From Verrucomicrobiota bacterium (lineage in GTDB: Bacteria > Verrucomicrobiota > Kiritimatiellia > Kiritimatiellales > Pontiellaceae): DNA of 48,494 nucleotides. The translations under genes and the position numbers were made by a program. The stretch lies in NCBI GenBank assembly GCA_024279685.1, contig JAJRRI010000045.1:1-48494 (forward strand), written 5' to 3'. The notes under the pieces were generated by a model, which did no database searches, was not told where the DNA came from, and saw only the letters and a program-made list of their open reading frames with translations. Shown piece by piece: positions 8,894 through 17,139 of the stretch (positions within the stretch are counted from its first letter, which is position 1; every line of letters begins with the position of its first letter).

Positions 8894-8938
8894 ACAAGGC
8901 TTGATTTCAGCATATAAACCCCTAAATATAAGCCTTGT
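8894..8938 (+). promoter_or_regulatory. 9-bp inverted repeat around the probable porin promoter
   Basis: ACAAGGCTT (8894-8902) and AAGCCTTGT (8930-8938) are perfect inverted repeats with a 27-bp spacer, ending 45 bp before the porin ATG at 8984. The spacer contains TTGATT and an AT-rich hexamer 17 bp later, so the arms could flank a promoter as an operator, or form a stem in the transcript. Confidence 0.4.
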
Positions 8939-8983
8939 TTGGATCGTTCATTAAACTTAGCCAATACACAGTAAGGGGATCAA

Positions 8984-10240
8984 ATGAAATATATCGTTGC
9001 AGTAGCACTCTTAGTATCCATGGGCGCAATCGCTGAAGAAGCCGCAAAAATTGAAGAACCCACCGAAGCACAAGTGGAAGAAAGCAACGATCATAAGGAT
9101 TGGCCCAGTCTCGACGAGTGGGCGAACAACAACAAACTCAAAGAAGGCACGCTGAGTGCCGAAATCCTATTAGGCTATGAGCATTCCGATCTGGACGGCA
9201 ATGGAACCAAACCGGCGCAAGCCTTGCTCACCCGCACCCGGGTTAACTACCAGACGGCCAGCTATGAAGGTTTTGACGTGCGCGTTCAGGCACAATATGT
9301 CGGGCCGGTTAACGACCACTACCGCTACCCCGGTGGTGGAAACCCGAACTACGACGTGGTGGCCGACCCCGAAGCCTTCCGGCTCCACCAAGCCTATCTG
9401 GCGTATACCGGCTACGATTCGTATGCCCGAATTGGCGCACAAGAAATCGTTCTCGATAACTCCCGCTTCATTGGCAACATCGGATGGCGCCTCAACGCAC
9501 AATCCTTTAACGCGGGAGCGATTAAAAATGAATCGGTCGAAAACCTAAAACTGTATTATGCCTATGCGAATAGCAAAAAAGAGATAAACGGTCTGATTAA
9601 CTATAATCGCCAATACCACATACTGAATGCTGAATATCAGCTCAACGAAAGCAATCAGATATCGGCCTATGCCTACCTCCAGCGCAACGACGGGGTCGGA
9701 ACGCTCGAACAACTCGATACCTACGGCCTGCGCGCTTGGGGAAAGAACGATAAAATTTCGCACGAAGCCCTGTTGGCACTCCAGCGCGATGCCTACTACG
9801 GCAGTCTCTTCGGCGAGATCGACCTCGATGTCGTTAGCGTGGGCTTCGGTGCTGAATACATCTCCGGCGGAACGGGCGGCGAACAATTCCAAACCCTGAA
9901 CGGCACCGCCCATGGATTCAACGGCTGGGCCGACCAGTTCCTTGGAACCGGCGGCGGACTGCCCGGCGGACTCATCGATATCTACGGACAGGTTTCTGCT
10001 ACCGTTATCGAAAAGCTGAAACTCATGGGAGTCGTCCACTACTTCAACACGACCGATACCACCCCCGCAGGATTCAGTGGGGCCTATGGATACGAAATCG
10101 ATGCCCTAGCCACATACCCCGTCTGCAAAAACTTTGATGTGCTGGCCAAGGTCGCCTACTACATAAAAGATGGGAGTAGCGCCGCCAACTTCACCGCTGA
10201 CGAAACCGTCTTCTGGTTGCGCGGCACGTTGAAATTCTAG
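8984..10240 (+). CDS. Alginate-export-like outer-membrane porin
   Basis: The 418-residue protein has a signal peptide (MKYIVAVALLVSMGAIAEE), an acidic linker with a helical WPSLDEWANNNKLKEG stretch, and a beta barrel ending in LRGTLKF. The text YARIGAQEIVLDNSRFIGNIGWR is characteristic of the alginate-export domain family (AlgE-like 18-strand barrels), which takes in many porins unrelated to alginate. The substrate is therefore unknown; an acidic sugar or small anion is possible. The gene stands alone, with an AAGGGG ribosome site and a strong terminator 24 bp downstream. Expression may be controlled through the inverted repeat at 8894-8938. Confidence 0.78.
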   Translation: MKYIVAVALLVSMGAIAEEAAKIEEPTEAQVEESNDHKDWPSLDEWANNNKLKEGTLSAEILLGYEHSDLDGNGTKPAQALLTRTRVNYQTASYEGFDVRVQAQYVGPVNDHYRYPGGGNPNYDVVADPEAFRLHQAYLAYTGYDSYARIGAQEIVLDNSRFIGNIGWRLNAQSFNAGAIKNESVENLKLYYAYANSKKEINGLINYNRQYHILNAEYQLNESNQISAYAYLQRNDGVGTLEQLDTYGLRAWGKNDKISHEALLALQRDAYYGSLFGEIDLDVVSVGFGAEYISGGTGGEQFQTLNGTAHGFNGWADQFLGTGGGLPGGLIDIYGQVSATVIEKLKLMGVVHYFNTTDTTPAGFSGAYGYEIDALATYPVCKNFDVLAKVAYYIKDGSSAANFTADETVFWLRGTLKF

Positions 10241-10241
10241 A

Positions 10242-10302
10242 TTAAAACATCCTGTTTTAACGACATCCAGCGGCTGATCCTTTCCAGTCGCTGGATTTTT
10301 TT
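10242..10302 (+). terminator. Rho-independent terminator after the porin gene
   Basis: An AT-rich hairpin (TTAAAACA tcc TGTTTTAA, 10242-10260) is followed by a strong stem. ATCCAGCG at 10265-10272 pairs with CGCTGGAT at 10289-10296, extended inward by CTG/CAG, and a run of T residues ends at about 10302. Confidence 0.85.
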
Positions 10303-10310
10303 ATCAAATT

Positions 10311-10335
10311 AAAACCCCACTTTTACAGGGGTTTT
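10311..10335. repeat. Hairpin AAAACCCC/GGGGTTTT overlapping a candidate promoter
   Basis: AAAACCCC (10311-10318) and GGGGTTTT (10328-10335) form a perfect 8-bp inverted repeat. The loop contains TTTACA (10322-10327), the candidate -35 element of the small RNA that follows. It may be a second terminator in either direction or an operator. Confidence 0.45.
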
Positions 10336-10349
10336 ATCCTATTTATAAA
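10322..10349 (+). promoter_or_regulatory. Candidate sigma-70 promoter for a small RNA or helicase leader
   Basis: TTTACA (10322-10327), a 16-bp spacer and TATAAA (10344-10349) would start a transcript at about 10356. Confidence 0.5.
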
Positions 10350-10355
10350 AAAACT

Positions 10356-10526
10356 TAAAAAAAGTGACGCTTCAGAGTAACGCTCTGGAGAAAGCCACCG
10401 TATTACATAGCGAACCCAACAACAGCTTAATACGAAGCATACGCGACACCCTAAGTGAACCCAAGCATACCGTCGCCGCTTCACTACTCCAAGTGAGCCC
10501 CGCCTACCCAGCGGGGTTTTCTTTTT
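10356..10526 (+). ncRNA. Candidate structured small RNA or attenuated leader of the helicase gene
   Basis: A promoter-like sequence ends at 10349 and a Rho-independent terminator ends at 10526, giving a transcript of about 170 nt. Visible stems are CTTCAGAG/CTCTGGAG (10370-10390), CGTATTA/TAATACG, GCGAC/GTCGC and TCACT/AGTGA. Three similar C-rich loops occur: GCGAACCC, GTGAACCC and GTGAGCCC. An open frame starting with GTG at 10364 runs through the terminator, so coding is unlikely. I recognise no known RNA family; 6S RNA was considered, but no long terminal pairing is visible. It could instead be a leader whose terminator tunes the DEAD-box gene, as cold-shock helicase leaders do. Confidence 0.4.
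10498..10526 (+). terminator. Rho-independent terminator between the candidate RNA and the helicase gene
   Basis: CCCCGC (10498-10503), a 7-nt loop, GCGGGG (10511-10516), then TTTTCTTTTT. It lies 46 bp before the helicase ATG. Confidence 0.85.
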
Positions 10527-10534
10527 GCCCTCGT

Positions 10535-10563
10535 TTGACAAAAACCAGCCCGAACGGTAGGTT
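10535..10563 (+). promoter_or_regulatory. Candidate promoter of the DEAD-box helicase gene
   Basis: A perfect -35 TTGACA (10535-10540), a 17-bp spacer and a weak -10 TAGGTT (10558-10563). The start site would fall at about 10570, almost at the ATG (10573), which would again give a nearly leaderless mRNA. Confidence 0.35.
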
Positions 10564-10572
10564 CCGCCCTCT

Positions 10573-11892
10573 ATGAACTTCTCCGACTTAGCCCTATCCG
10601 AGCCCATTCAACGCGCCATAACCGAGGCGGGATACACGGAACCAACGCCTATTCAGGCCGAGGCCATCCCCGCCATTTTATCCGGCCTCGATATCCTAGG
10701 TTGCGCCCGCACCGGAACGGGAAAAACCGCTGCGTTCGCCCTGCCGTTAATTCAAAAACTAGAAGACTCCTGGACCGCCGCACGCGAAATTCGCGTCCGC
10801 TCGCTCATTCTCTCCCCCACGCGTGAGCTTGCTAGACAACTTTTCGAAAACATTTCTGCATTTGCACAACACACCGAACTTGCCACTGCGCTGGTGCACG
10901 GTGGCGTAGGTTTCACGGAGCAGATCGAAACCCTCCGTGCGGGCATCGATATCTTGGTCGCCACGCCCGGCCGCATGCTCGACCTGATCGACCGCAAGTC
11001 CCTCAAACTCGATCAGCTCGAAATTTTCGTGGTCGACGAAGCCGACCGCATGCTCGATATGGGCTTTTCCCCCGACATTCGCAAGGTGGCCAAAATGCTT
11101 CCACAATCTCGGCAGGCACTCTTCTTTTCCGCCACCATGCCGCAAGAGGCTCTAAAACTGGCGAGTAGTTTCCTACGAAAACCCTTACACCTTTCGGTCG
11201 ATCCCGTTTCGGCCGCGGCTGAAAATATTTCCAAGTCGCTCTACTACGTGGAAAAAAAAGATAAGTTTGCTCTGCTTGAGTGGGTTTTAAAGCAACTCGA
11301 CTATGAACGTGTGCTGGTTTTCTGCCGCACCCGCCGCGGGGCCGACCTACTGACCGAACGGATGCAACGGGCGGAACTCCCCGTCGCCGTGCTACACGGC
11401 GACAAAACGCAGGCGCATCGAGAAATCACTCTCGAAAGCTTCCGTGCAGGCGAAATGCCGGTGCTCATCGCCACCGACCTCGCGGCCCGCGGCATCGACA
11501 TCGAAGACATTTCACACATCATCAACTTTGATCTACCCAACGAAGCGGAAACCTTCATCCACCGTATCGGCCGTACCGCCCGCGCCGGAGCCTCGGGCCA
11601 CGCCCTGAGCTTTTGCGACCCCACCGAAAAGGCTTACTTACGTGACATCCTCACCCATCTGGGCGAAGAAATTGAAGCCGAACTCGACCATCCCTTCCAC
11701 AGCGAACAAACCATGAACTATTCAGGGCGCGTACAATCCAAGCACTCGCCCGAACGCCTTGCCATGAAACGCAACAAGGGCCGAGAAAAAACGTGGCGGC
11801 TCGCCCCCGTCGAGCGCAATAAAGTTCATACAAAGACGGATGCTCCCAAGAAAAATGCCCGCCGTAATCCAAAAAATAAACCGGGGAGTTAA
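10573..11892 (+). CDS. DEAD-box ATP-dependent RNA helicase, RhlE-like
   Basis: The 439-residue protein shows all core motifs in order: Q motif (PTPIQAEAIP), Walker A ARTGTGKT, PTRELARQ, TPGRMLDL, DEAD with RMLDMGF, SATMP, then the second RecA lobe with HGDKTQAHRE, ATDLAARGIDI and HRIGRTARAG. The C-terminal tail, from about residue 375, is basic and low in complexity (KRNKGREKT, KKNARRNPKNKP), as in RhlE proteins that bind rRNA. Likely role: ribosome assembly or RNA unwinding in the cytoplasm, often at low temperature. It stands alone behind a terminator-bearing leader, so expression may depend on read-through or on the close upstream promoter. Confidence 0.92.
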   Translation: MNFSDLALSEPIQRAITEAGYTEPTPIQAEAIPAILSGLDILGCARTGTGKTAAFALPLIQKLEDSWTAAREIRVRSLILSPTRELARQLFENISAFAQHTELATALVHGGVGFTEQIETLRAGIDILVATPGRMLDLIDRKSLKLDQLEIFVVDEADRMLDMGFSPDIRKVAKMLPQSRQALFFSATMPQEALKLASSFLRKPLHLSVDPVSAAAENISKSLYYVEKKDKFALLEWVLKQLDYERVLVFCRTRRGADLLTERMQRAELPVAVLHGDKTQAHREITLESFRAGEMPVLIATDLAARGIDIEDISHIINFDLPNEAETFIHRIGRTARAGASGHALSFCDPTEKAYLRDILTHLGEEIEAELDHPFHSEQTMNYSGRVQSKHSPERLAMKRNKGREKTWRLAPVERNKVHTKTDAPKKNARRNPKNKPGS

Positions 11893-11976
11893 CCCAGATA
11901 TTCCATCTTTATATGTACCCCCTGACCCTATTTACTTTTATTCCGTTACCTTTCACTTTAACTTGAGGAAAATAAG

Positions 11977-13236
11977 ATGAGCTACGATAAAATTCAGCCC
12001 CCCGAGGGCAGAAAAATAACCCGACTGGAATATGGCCAACTGAACGTGCCAAACACCCCGATTATTCCCTTCATCGAAGGCGACGGCGTCGGCCCCGAAA
12101 TCACCGCTGCCATGCTAAAAATCATCGATGCCGCAGTCGAAAAAGCTTACGCCGGTGAAAAAAAGATCCAGTGGATGGAGATCTATGCAGGTGAAAAGGC
12201 CAATCGAATCTACGGCGCAGATACGTGGTTGCCTGCCGAAACGCTAACGGCGATCGAAGACTACTGCGTGGCCATCAAAGGACCGCTCACCACCCCAACC
12301 GGCGGAGGCCGCCGCAGTTTAAATGTCACTCTTCGGCAAGAACTCGATCTCTACGTCTGCCTGCGCCCCGTTAAATGGTTCCGTGGAGTGCCCTCCCCAG
12401 TCCAACACCCCGACCGCGTCGATATGGTCGTATTCCGCGAGAATTCAGAAGATATTTATGCTGGAATTGAGTGGGCCGCCGAATCACCGGAGGCCATCAA
12501 AATCATTGATTTCTTACAGAATGAAATGGGCGTTAAAAACATCCGCTTCCCTGAAAACTCTGGAATCGGCATCAAGCCCGTTTCCAAGAGTGGCTCGCAG
12601 CGGCTCATTCGGGCGGCGATTGAATATACCATCCAGAACCACCGTAAATCGGTGACGATTGTGCATAAGGGTAATATTATGAAGTTTACCGAAGGCGCAT
12701 TCCTTCAGTGGGGATTTGAGCTGGCCGAGGAAGAGTTCGGCGCGGTCTACCACGGCACGGAAAAGGTCTATAAACTGAAGAACCCGAATACCGGTGAGGA
12801 GATTATTCTCAAAGATTGCATTTGCGATGCCTTCCTACAGAATATTCTACTCAAGCCGCAGGATTATGACGTGATTGCCACACTCAACCTCAACGGAGAC
12901 TATGTTTCCGACGCACTGGCCGCCTGCGTCGGCGGGATCGGCATCTCTCCCGGTGCAAATATTAACTACCGCGACGGCAAGGCCGTGTTCGAAGCCACTC
13001 ACGGCACCGCGCCCGATATTGCTGGCGAAGACAAGGTTAACCCTTGCTCGCTGGTGCTCTCGGGGGAAATGATGCTCCGCTATCTGTCGTGGGGAAAAGC
13101 GGCGGATCTAGTGATCGAAGCCGTCGATGCGGCCATCAAGAAAAAGACGGTTACCGCCGACTTTGCACATATGATGGAAGATGCCACCTGGCTCTCCTGC
13201 TCCGAATTTGCTGATGCCGTCGTCGCAAACATGTAG
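11977..13236 (+). CDS. icd: Isocitrate dehydrogenase, type I homodimeric, predicted NAD-dependent
   Basis: This TCA-cycle enzyme converts isocitrate to 2-oxoglutarate. The 419-residue protein aligns along its length with E. coli Icd: [21 protein letters not shown] (substrate site with the phosphorylatable Ser), [12 protein letters not shown], and C-terminal [12 protein letters not shown]. The cofactor pocket differs. E. coli Lys344, Tyr345, Tyr391 and Arg395, which hold the 2'-phosphate of NADP, are Asp347, Ile348, Ala394 and His398 here. Asp/Ile at the first two sites is the hallmark of NAD-using members and of engineered NAD-specific E. coli enzyme. Val351 is retained. The start has a TTGAGGAAAATAAG leader. 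A strong terminator follows. The product name is certain; the NAD preference is an inference from these residues. Confidence 0.93.
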   Translation: MSYDKIQPPEGRKITRLEYGQLNVPNTPIIPFIEGDGVGPEITAAMLKIIDAAVEKAYAGEKKIQWMEIYAGEKANRIYGADTWLPAETLTAIEDYCVAIKGPLTTPTGGGRRSLNVTLRQELDLYVCLRPVKWFRGVPSPVQHPDRVDMVVFRENSEDIYAGIEWAAESPEAIKIIDFLQNEMGVKNIRFPENSGIGIKPVSKSGSQRLIRAAIEYTIQNHRKSVTIVHKGNIMKFTEGAFLQWGFELAEEEFGAVYHGTEKVYKLKNPNTGEEIILKDCICDAFLQNILLKPQDYDVIATLNLNGDYVSDALAACVGGIGISPGANINYRDGKAVFEATHGTAPDIAGEDKVNPCSLVLSGEMMLRYLSWGKAADLVIEAVDAAIKKKTVTADFAHMMEDATWLSCSEFADAVVANM

Positions 13237-13264
13237 TCCAACTGGTGGGGCATGAACCTGAAAG

Positions 13265-13290
13265 GCCGCCTTCATCAGGCGGCTTTTCTT
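13265..13290 (+). terminator. Rho-independent terminator after icd
   Basis: GCCGCCT (13265-13271), loop TTCATC region, AGGCGGC (13277-13283), then TTTTCTT. Confidence 0.9.
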
Positions 13291-13324
13291 GCGCCCGCGC
13301 TGGCCCAGTATACGTTTTATATTG

Positions 13325-13357
13325 ATATATCCGGATAAACGGATATATATTTTTTTT
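13325..13357 (+). promoter_or_regulatory. Hairpin or palindromic operator in the metH leader
   Basis: ATATATCCG (13325-13333), spacer GATAAA and CGGATATAT (13340-13348) are followed by eight T residues, 25 bp before the metH ATG. It could act as a weak intrinsic terminator (attenuator) or as a palindromic repressor site. No cobalamin, SAM or SAH riboswitch motif is seen in the 145 bp between icd and metH. Confidence 0.45.
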
Positions 13358-13381
13358 ATTTAAAATATGGATGACTAGACT

Positions 13382-16300
13382 ATGAATAAAAAAAATCCGC
13401 TCTCCCCAGAGTACACCACCGCAAGTGGCCACCAGTTTGCCGAATTATTAAAATCCCAGATTCTAATGCTCGACGGTGCCATGGGCACCATGATCCAACA
13501 GCACACGCTGGAAGAAGCTGATTTCCGAGGGGAACGCTTCGCCGAACACCCCTCCGACCTGAAGGGAAATAACGACCTTCTTACACTGACCAAGCCGGAG
13601 CTGATTGAAGATATTCACGTGGCTTTTCTGGAAGCCGGTGCGGATATTATTGAAACCAATACCTTCAGCGCCACCACCATATCCCAAGCCGACTATGCGC
13701 TCGAAAACCTCGTGCGCGAACTGAATCTAGAGTCCGGCAAGCTGGCACGGAATGCCATCAATCGCGTGCTAGAAAAAGACCCAACCCGCACCCTCTTTGT
13801 GGCAGGCGCAGTTGGCCCCACCAACCGCACGGCCTCCCTGTCGCCCGACGTGAACGACCCGGGTTTTCGTGCCGTCACGTTCGATGATCTGGTGGACGCC
13901 TACACCGAACAGACCGAAGCATTGATCGAAGGGGGCGTCGACATCATCCTCGTAGAAACCATTTTCGACACGCTCAATGCCAAAGCCGCGCTATACGCCG
14001 TTGAAGAGGCCTTCGAAAAAACCGGCGTACGCCTGCCGATCATGATTTCGGTTACCATTACCGATAAATCTGGCCGCACCCTTTCAGGGCAAACGCCGAC
14101 CGCCTTCTGGTACAGCATTGAACATGCAAAGCCGATTTCTGTGGGAATTAACTGCGCCTTGGGCGCCGAAGATATGCGCCCCTATATCGAAGAACTTGCC
14201 GAAATCGCCCCATGCTACATCAGCATCTACGCCAACGCCGGACTCCCCAACGCCTTTGGTGGCTACGACGACACACCGGACGATATGGCCAAAATCTATG
14301 ACGATTTTGCCGAACACCAATTGGCTAATATTTGGGGCGGTTGTTGCGGAACCACGCCGGAGCATATCCGCGCCATGGCCAACGTGGTGAAAAAATATAC
14401 GCCGCGTACTCCACCCGCTCCCGATACACACTCCCGTTACAGCGGACTTGAGCCGCTCCATATTACGCCAGAAATGAACCTTGTGATGGTCGGCGAGCGC
14501 GCCAACATTACCGGCTCCCCCAAATTTGCGCGCCTCATTCGCGAAGGCGATCTCGAAGAAGCTCTAAAGATCGTCCGCCAGCAGGTGGAGAATGGAGCCA
14601 ACCTGATCGACATCAACATGGATGAGGGACTCATCGATTCCAAAGCGATGATGGTTAAGTTTCTTAACCTCATCGCGTCCGAACCGGATATTTGCAAAGT
14701 ACCGATCATGATCGATTCGTCGAAATGGGAGGTCATCGAAGCGGGCCTTAAATGTGTCCAGGGAAAGAGTATTGTTAACTCAATCAGTATGAAAGAGGGC
14801 GAGGACGCCTTCCGTGAGCAGGCCAAAAAAGTTCAACGCTACGGCGCAGGCATGGTGGTGATGGCCTTTGACGAAAAAGGTCAGGCCGATACCACCGCTC
14901 GGCGGATTGAAATTTGCACCCGTGCCTACCGCATTTTGGTGGATGAAGTGGGGATCGACCCCACCAATATTATTTTTGACCCGAACGTCTTCCCCGTCGG
15001 CACCGGCATGGAGGAGCATCGCATCAACGCGACCTCTTTCTTTGAAGCCGCTAAGGTCATCCGTGAAACTCTACCAGGCACCATGATCAGTGGAGGCATC
15101 AGCAACGTATCCTTCTCGTTCCGGGGCAATAACCGTGTGCGCGAAGCCATTCATGCGGCGTTCCTCTATCACGGCATGGCCGCCGGACTGAACATGGGCA
15201 TCGTGAACCCCGGAATGCTCGAAGTGTATGACGAAGTTCCGGCCGACCTGATGAAAGCGGTCGAGGATGTGGTGCTCAATCGCAATGAGGAGGCCACCGA
15301 ACGGCTAATCGACTTTGCCGTGCGGGTCAAAGCCGAAGGCGGCGACGCTAAAAAAGAAGTGGAGATCCAGCTATGGCGTGAAAGCTCGGTTGAAGAGCGG
15401 TTGTCGCATGCTTTAGTGAAAGGCATCGTTGACCACATTAATGAAGATGTGGAGGAAGCTCGGCAAAAATACGGCCGGCCGATCCAAGTCATTGAAGGCC
15501 CGTTGATGAAGGGTATGGGGATTGTCGGCGACCTGTTTGGTTCTGGAAAAATGTTTCTACCGCAGGTCGTTAAAAGTGCACGTGTTATGAAAAAAGCCGT
15601 CGCCTACCTGCTCCCGTTCATGGATGCCGAAAAGGAAGGTCAGGCTCCTTCCAGCGCGGGGAAAATTCTAATGGCCACGGTCAAAGGCGATGTCCACGAC
15701 ATCGGAAAAAATATTGTCGGCGTGGTTCTGGCCTGCAACAACTATGAGGTTAAGGATATCGGGGTCATGGTGCCTTGGCAGACTATTCTCCAGGAAGCCA
15801 AAGACTGGGGCGCGGATATCATCGGCCTCTCGGGGCTCATTACACCCTCCCTCGACGAAATGGTGCATGTGGCCAAAGAGATGGAACGAGAAGGCATGAA
15901 TCTCCCGCTGCTGATTGGCGGCGCAACGACCAGTAAGAAGCACACGGCCGTAAAGATTGAACCTGAATACAGCGCTCCGGTGGTTCATGTGCTCGATGCA
16001 TCGCGGGCGGTGACGGTGGTTCAATCCCTGCTCAGCCAAGATATTATTTATCGGCGGAGCCTTAAAAGTGAATACCAAACGATTCGCGAGACCCACATCG
16101 CCTCGCAGGAAGCCCGCGAATTCCTGAGTTTAGAGAAAGCCCGCGCCAACGCCTTCCCCACGGACTGGTCGGTATACACCCCCCCAAAACCGGCCTTCAC
16201 GGGCGTTCGAGTGGTGGATCAAATCAAAGCCGCAGAGTTGGTTCCATACATCGACTGGCTGCCCTTTTTCTGGACCTGGGAATTGCAGGGGCGCTACCCC

Positions 16301-17101
16301 GAAATCCTCGAAAATGAAGGCGAGATTGGCGAACGCGCCCGCGAAGTTTTCAACGATGCTCAGGTGTTACTGGATCAGATTATTGCAGATGACCTCTTCA
16401 CCTTTAGCGGAGTCTATGGCTTCTTCCCCGCCAATCGGGTGGGCGACGACATCGAGGTCTATACCGATGAAACCCGCACCCAACTAAAGACTACATTCCA
16501 CTTTCTGCGTCAGCAAATGATTAAAAAAGACGATACGCCCAACCGCAGTCTCGCCGATTTTATCGCACCGAAAGAATCCGGCCTTGCTGACTACATCGGT
16601 GGCTTCGCCGTCACGTCTGGCAAAGGCGTTGGCGAACTCGCTCAGAAATACCGCGAAGACCTCGACGACTATAATTGCATCCTCGTGCAATCGCTCGGCG
16701 ACCGCCTTGCCGAAGCCTTTGCCGAATCGCTCCATAAAAAGGCCCGCGACGACTGGGGCTATGGCAAGGACGAGGTACTCACGAGAGCAGAATTAATCCG
16801 GGAAAAATATCGCGGAATCCGTCCCGCCCCCGGCTATCCTGCCTGCCCCGACCACACCGAAAAACGCATCCTATTCGATTTGCTGGACGTCGAGGCGAAT
16901 ACCGGAATTGAACTGACCGAGAGCATGGCGATGAATCCGCCCAGCGCCGTCTCCGGCCACTACTTCTCGCACGTCGATTCGCGCTACTTCCCGCTCGGAC
17001 GCATCGACCGCGAACACGTCGCCGACTACGCCGCTCGAAAGGGTTGGACCGTTGAAGAAACCGAAAAATGGCTCTCCCCGAATCTAGGGTACGATACATA
17101 A
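13382..17101 (+). CDS. metH: Cobalamin-dependent methionine synthase
   Basis: MetH transfers the methyl group of 5-methyl-THF to homocysteine through cobalamin. The 1239-residue protein has the full four-module order. The homocysteine domain (about 15-345) has the zinc Cys residues INCALG and [10 protein letters not shown]. The pterin domain is at about 360-640 ([14 protein letters not shown]). The cobalamin cap and binding domains (about 650-890) have the [10 protein letters not shown] motif whose His ligates cobalt. The AdoMet reactivation domain (about 900-1235) has [15 protein letters not shown]. Length is normal. The next gene, 38 bp on, supplies methylene-THF reductase, so the two genes carry adjoining steps. 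The ATG lacks a strong ribosome site. A palindrome precedes the gene and may regulate it. Confidence 0.97.
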   Translation: MNKKNPLSPEYTTASGHQFAELLKSQILMLDGAMGTMIQQHTLEEADFRGERFAEHPSDLKGNNDLLTLTKPELIEDIHVAFLEAGADIIETNTFSATTISQADYALENLVRELNLESGKLARNAINRVLEKDPTRTLFVAGAVGPTNRTASLSPDVNDPGFRAVTFDDLVDAYTEQTEALIEGGVDIILVETIFDTLNAKAALYAVEEAFEKTGVRLPIMISVTITDKSGRTLSGQTPTAFWYSIEHAKPISVGINCALGAEDMRPYIEELAEIAPCYISIYANAGLPNAFGGYDDTPDDMAKIYDDFAEHQLANIWGGCCGTTPEHIRAMANVVKKYTPRTPPAPDTHSRYSGLEPLHITPEMNLVMVGERANITGSPKFARLIREGDLEEALKIVRQQVENGANLIDINMDEGLIDSKAMMVKFLNLIASEPDICKVPIMIDSSKWEVIEAGLKCVQGKSIVNSISMKEGEDAFREQAKKVQRYGAGMVVMAFDEKGQADTTARRIEICTRAYRILVDEVGIDPTNIIFDPNVFPVGTGMEEHRINATSFFEAAKVIRETLPGTMISGGISNVSFSFRGNNRVREAIHAAFLYHGMAAGLNMGIVNPGMLEVYDEVPADLMKAVEDVVLNRNEEATERLIDFAVRVKAEGGDAKKEVEIQLWRESSVEERLSHALVKGIVDHINEDVEEARQKYGRPIQVIEGPLMKGMGIVGDLFGSGKMFLPQVVKSARVMKKAVAYLLPFMDAEKEGQAPSSAGKILMATVKGDVHDIGKNIVGVVLACNNYEVKDIGVMVPWQTILQEAKDWGADIIGLSGLITPSLDEMVHVAKEMEREGMNLPLLIGGATTSKKHTAVKIEPEYSAPVVHVLDASRAVTVVQSLLSQDIIYRRSLKSEYQTIRETHIASQEAREFLSLEKARANAFPTDWSVYTPPKPAFTGVRVVDQIKAAELVPYIDWLPFFWTWELQGRYPEILENEGEIGERAREVFNDAQVLLDQIIADDLFTFSGVYGFFPANRVGDDIEVYTDETRTQLKTTFHFLRQQMIKKDDTPNRSLADFIAPKESGLADYIGGFAVTSGKGVGELAQKYREDLDDYNCILVQSLGDRLAEAFAESLHKKARDDWGYGKDEVLTRAELIREKYRGIRPAPGYPACPDHTEKRILFDLLDVEANTGIELTESMAMNPPSAVSGHYFSHVDSRYFPLGRIDREHVADYAARKGWTVEETEKWLSPNLGYDT

Positions 17102-17139
17102 AATATTGAGCACATAATTTCAGAGTCTTGGAGAAAACT

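Larger units (their letters stand above)
8576..8983. other. Divergent intergenic region between two porin genes
   Basis: No coding sequence is supported here. It holds a perfect 7-bp-stem hairpin TTTAGGG/CCCTAAA (8625-8642) in the leader of the minus-strand porin and a 9-bp inverted repeat (8894-8938) before the plus-strand porin, listed separately. The rest is AT-rich, without recognisable riboswitch motifs. Confidence 0.6.

Noticed and set aside
10356-10526. 6S RNA
   Set aside because: The length fits, but no long closing stem with a large central bulge could be found by eye.
10364-10576. GTG-started plus-strand frame of about 70 codons before the helicase gene
   Set aside because: It runs through a strong Rho-independent terminator and has no ribosome site.
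13237-13381. Cobalamin, SAM or SAH riboswitch before metH
   Set aside because: None of the conserved boxes is visible; only a simple palindrome is present.
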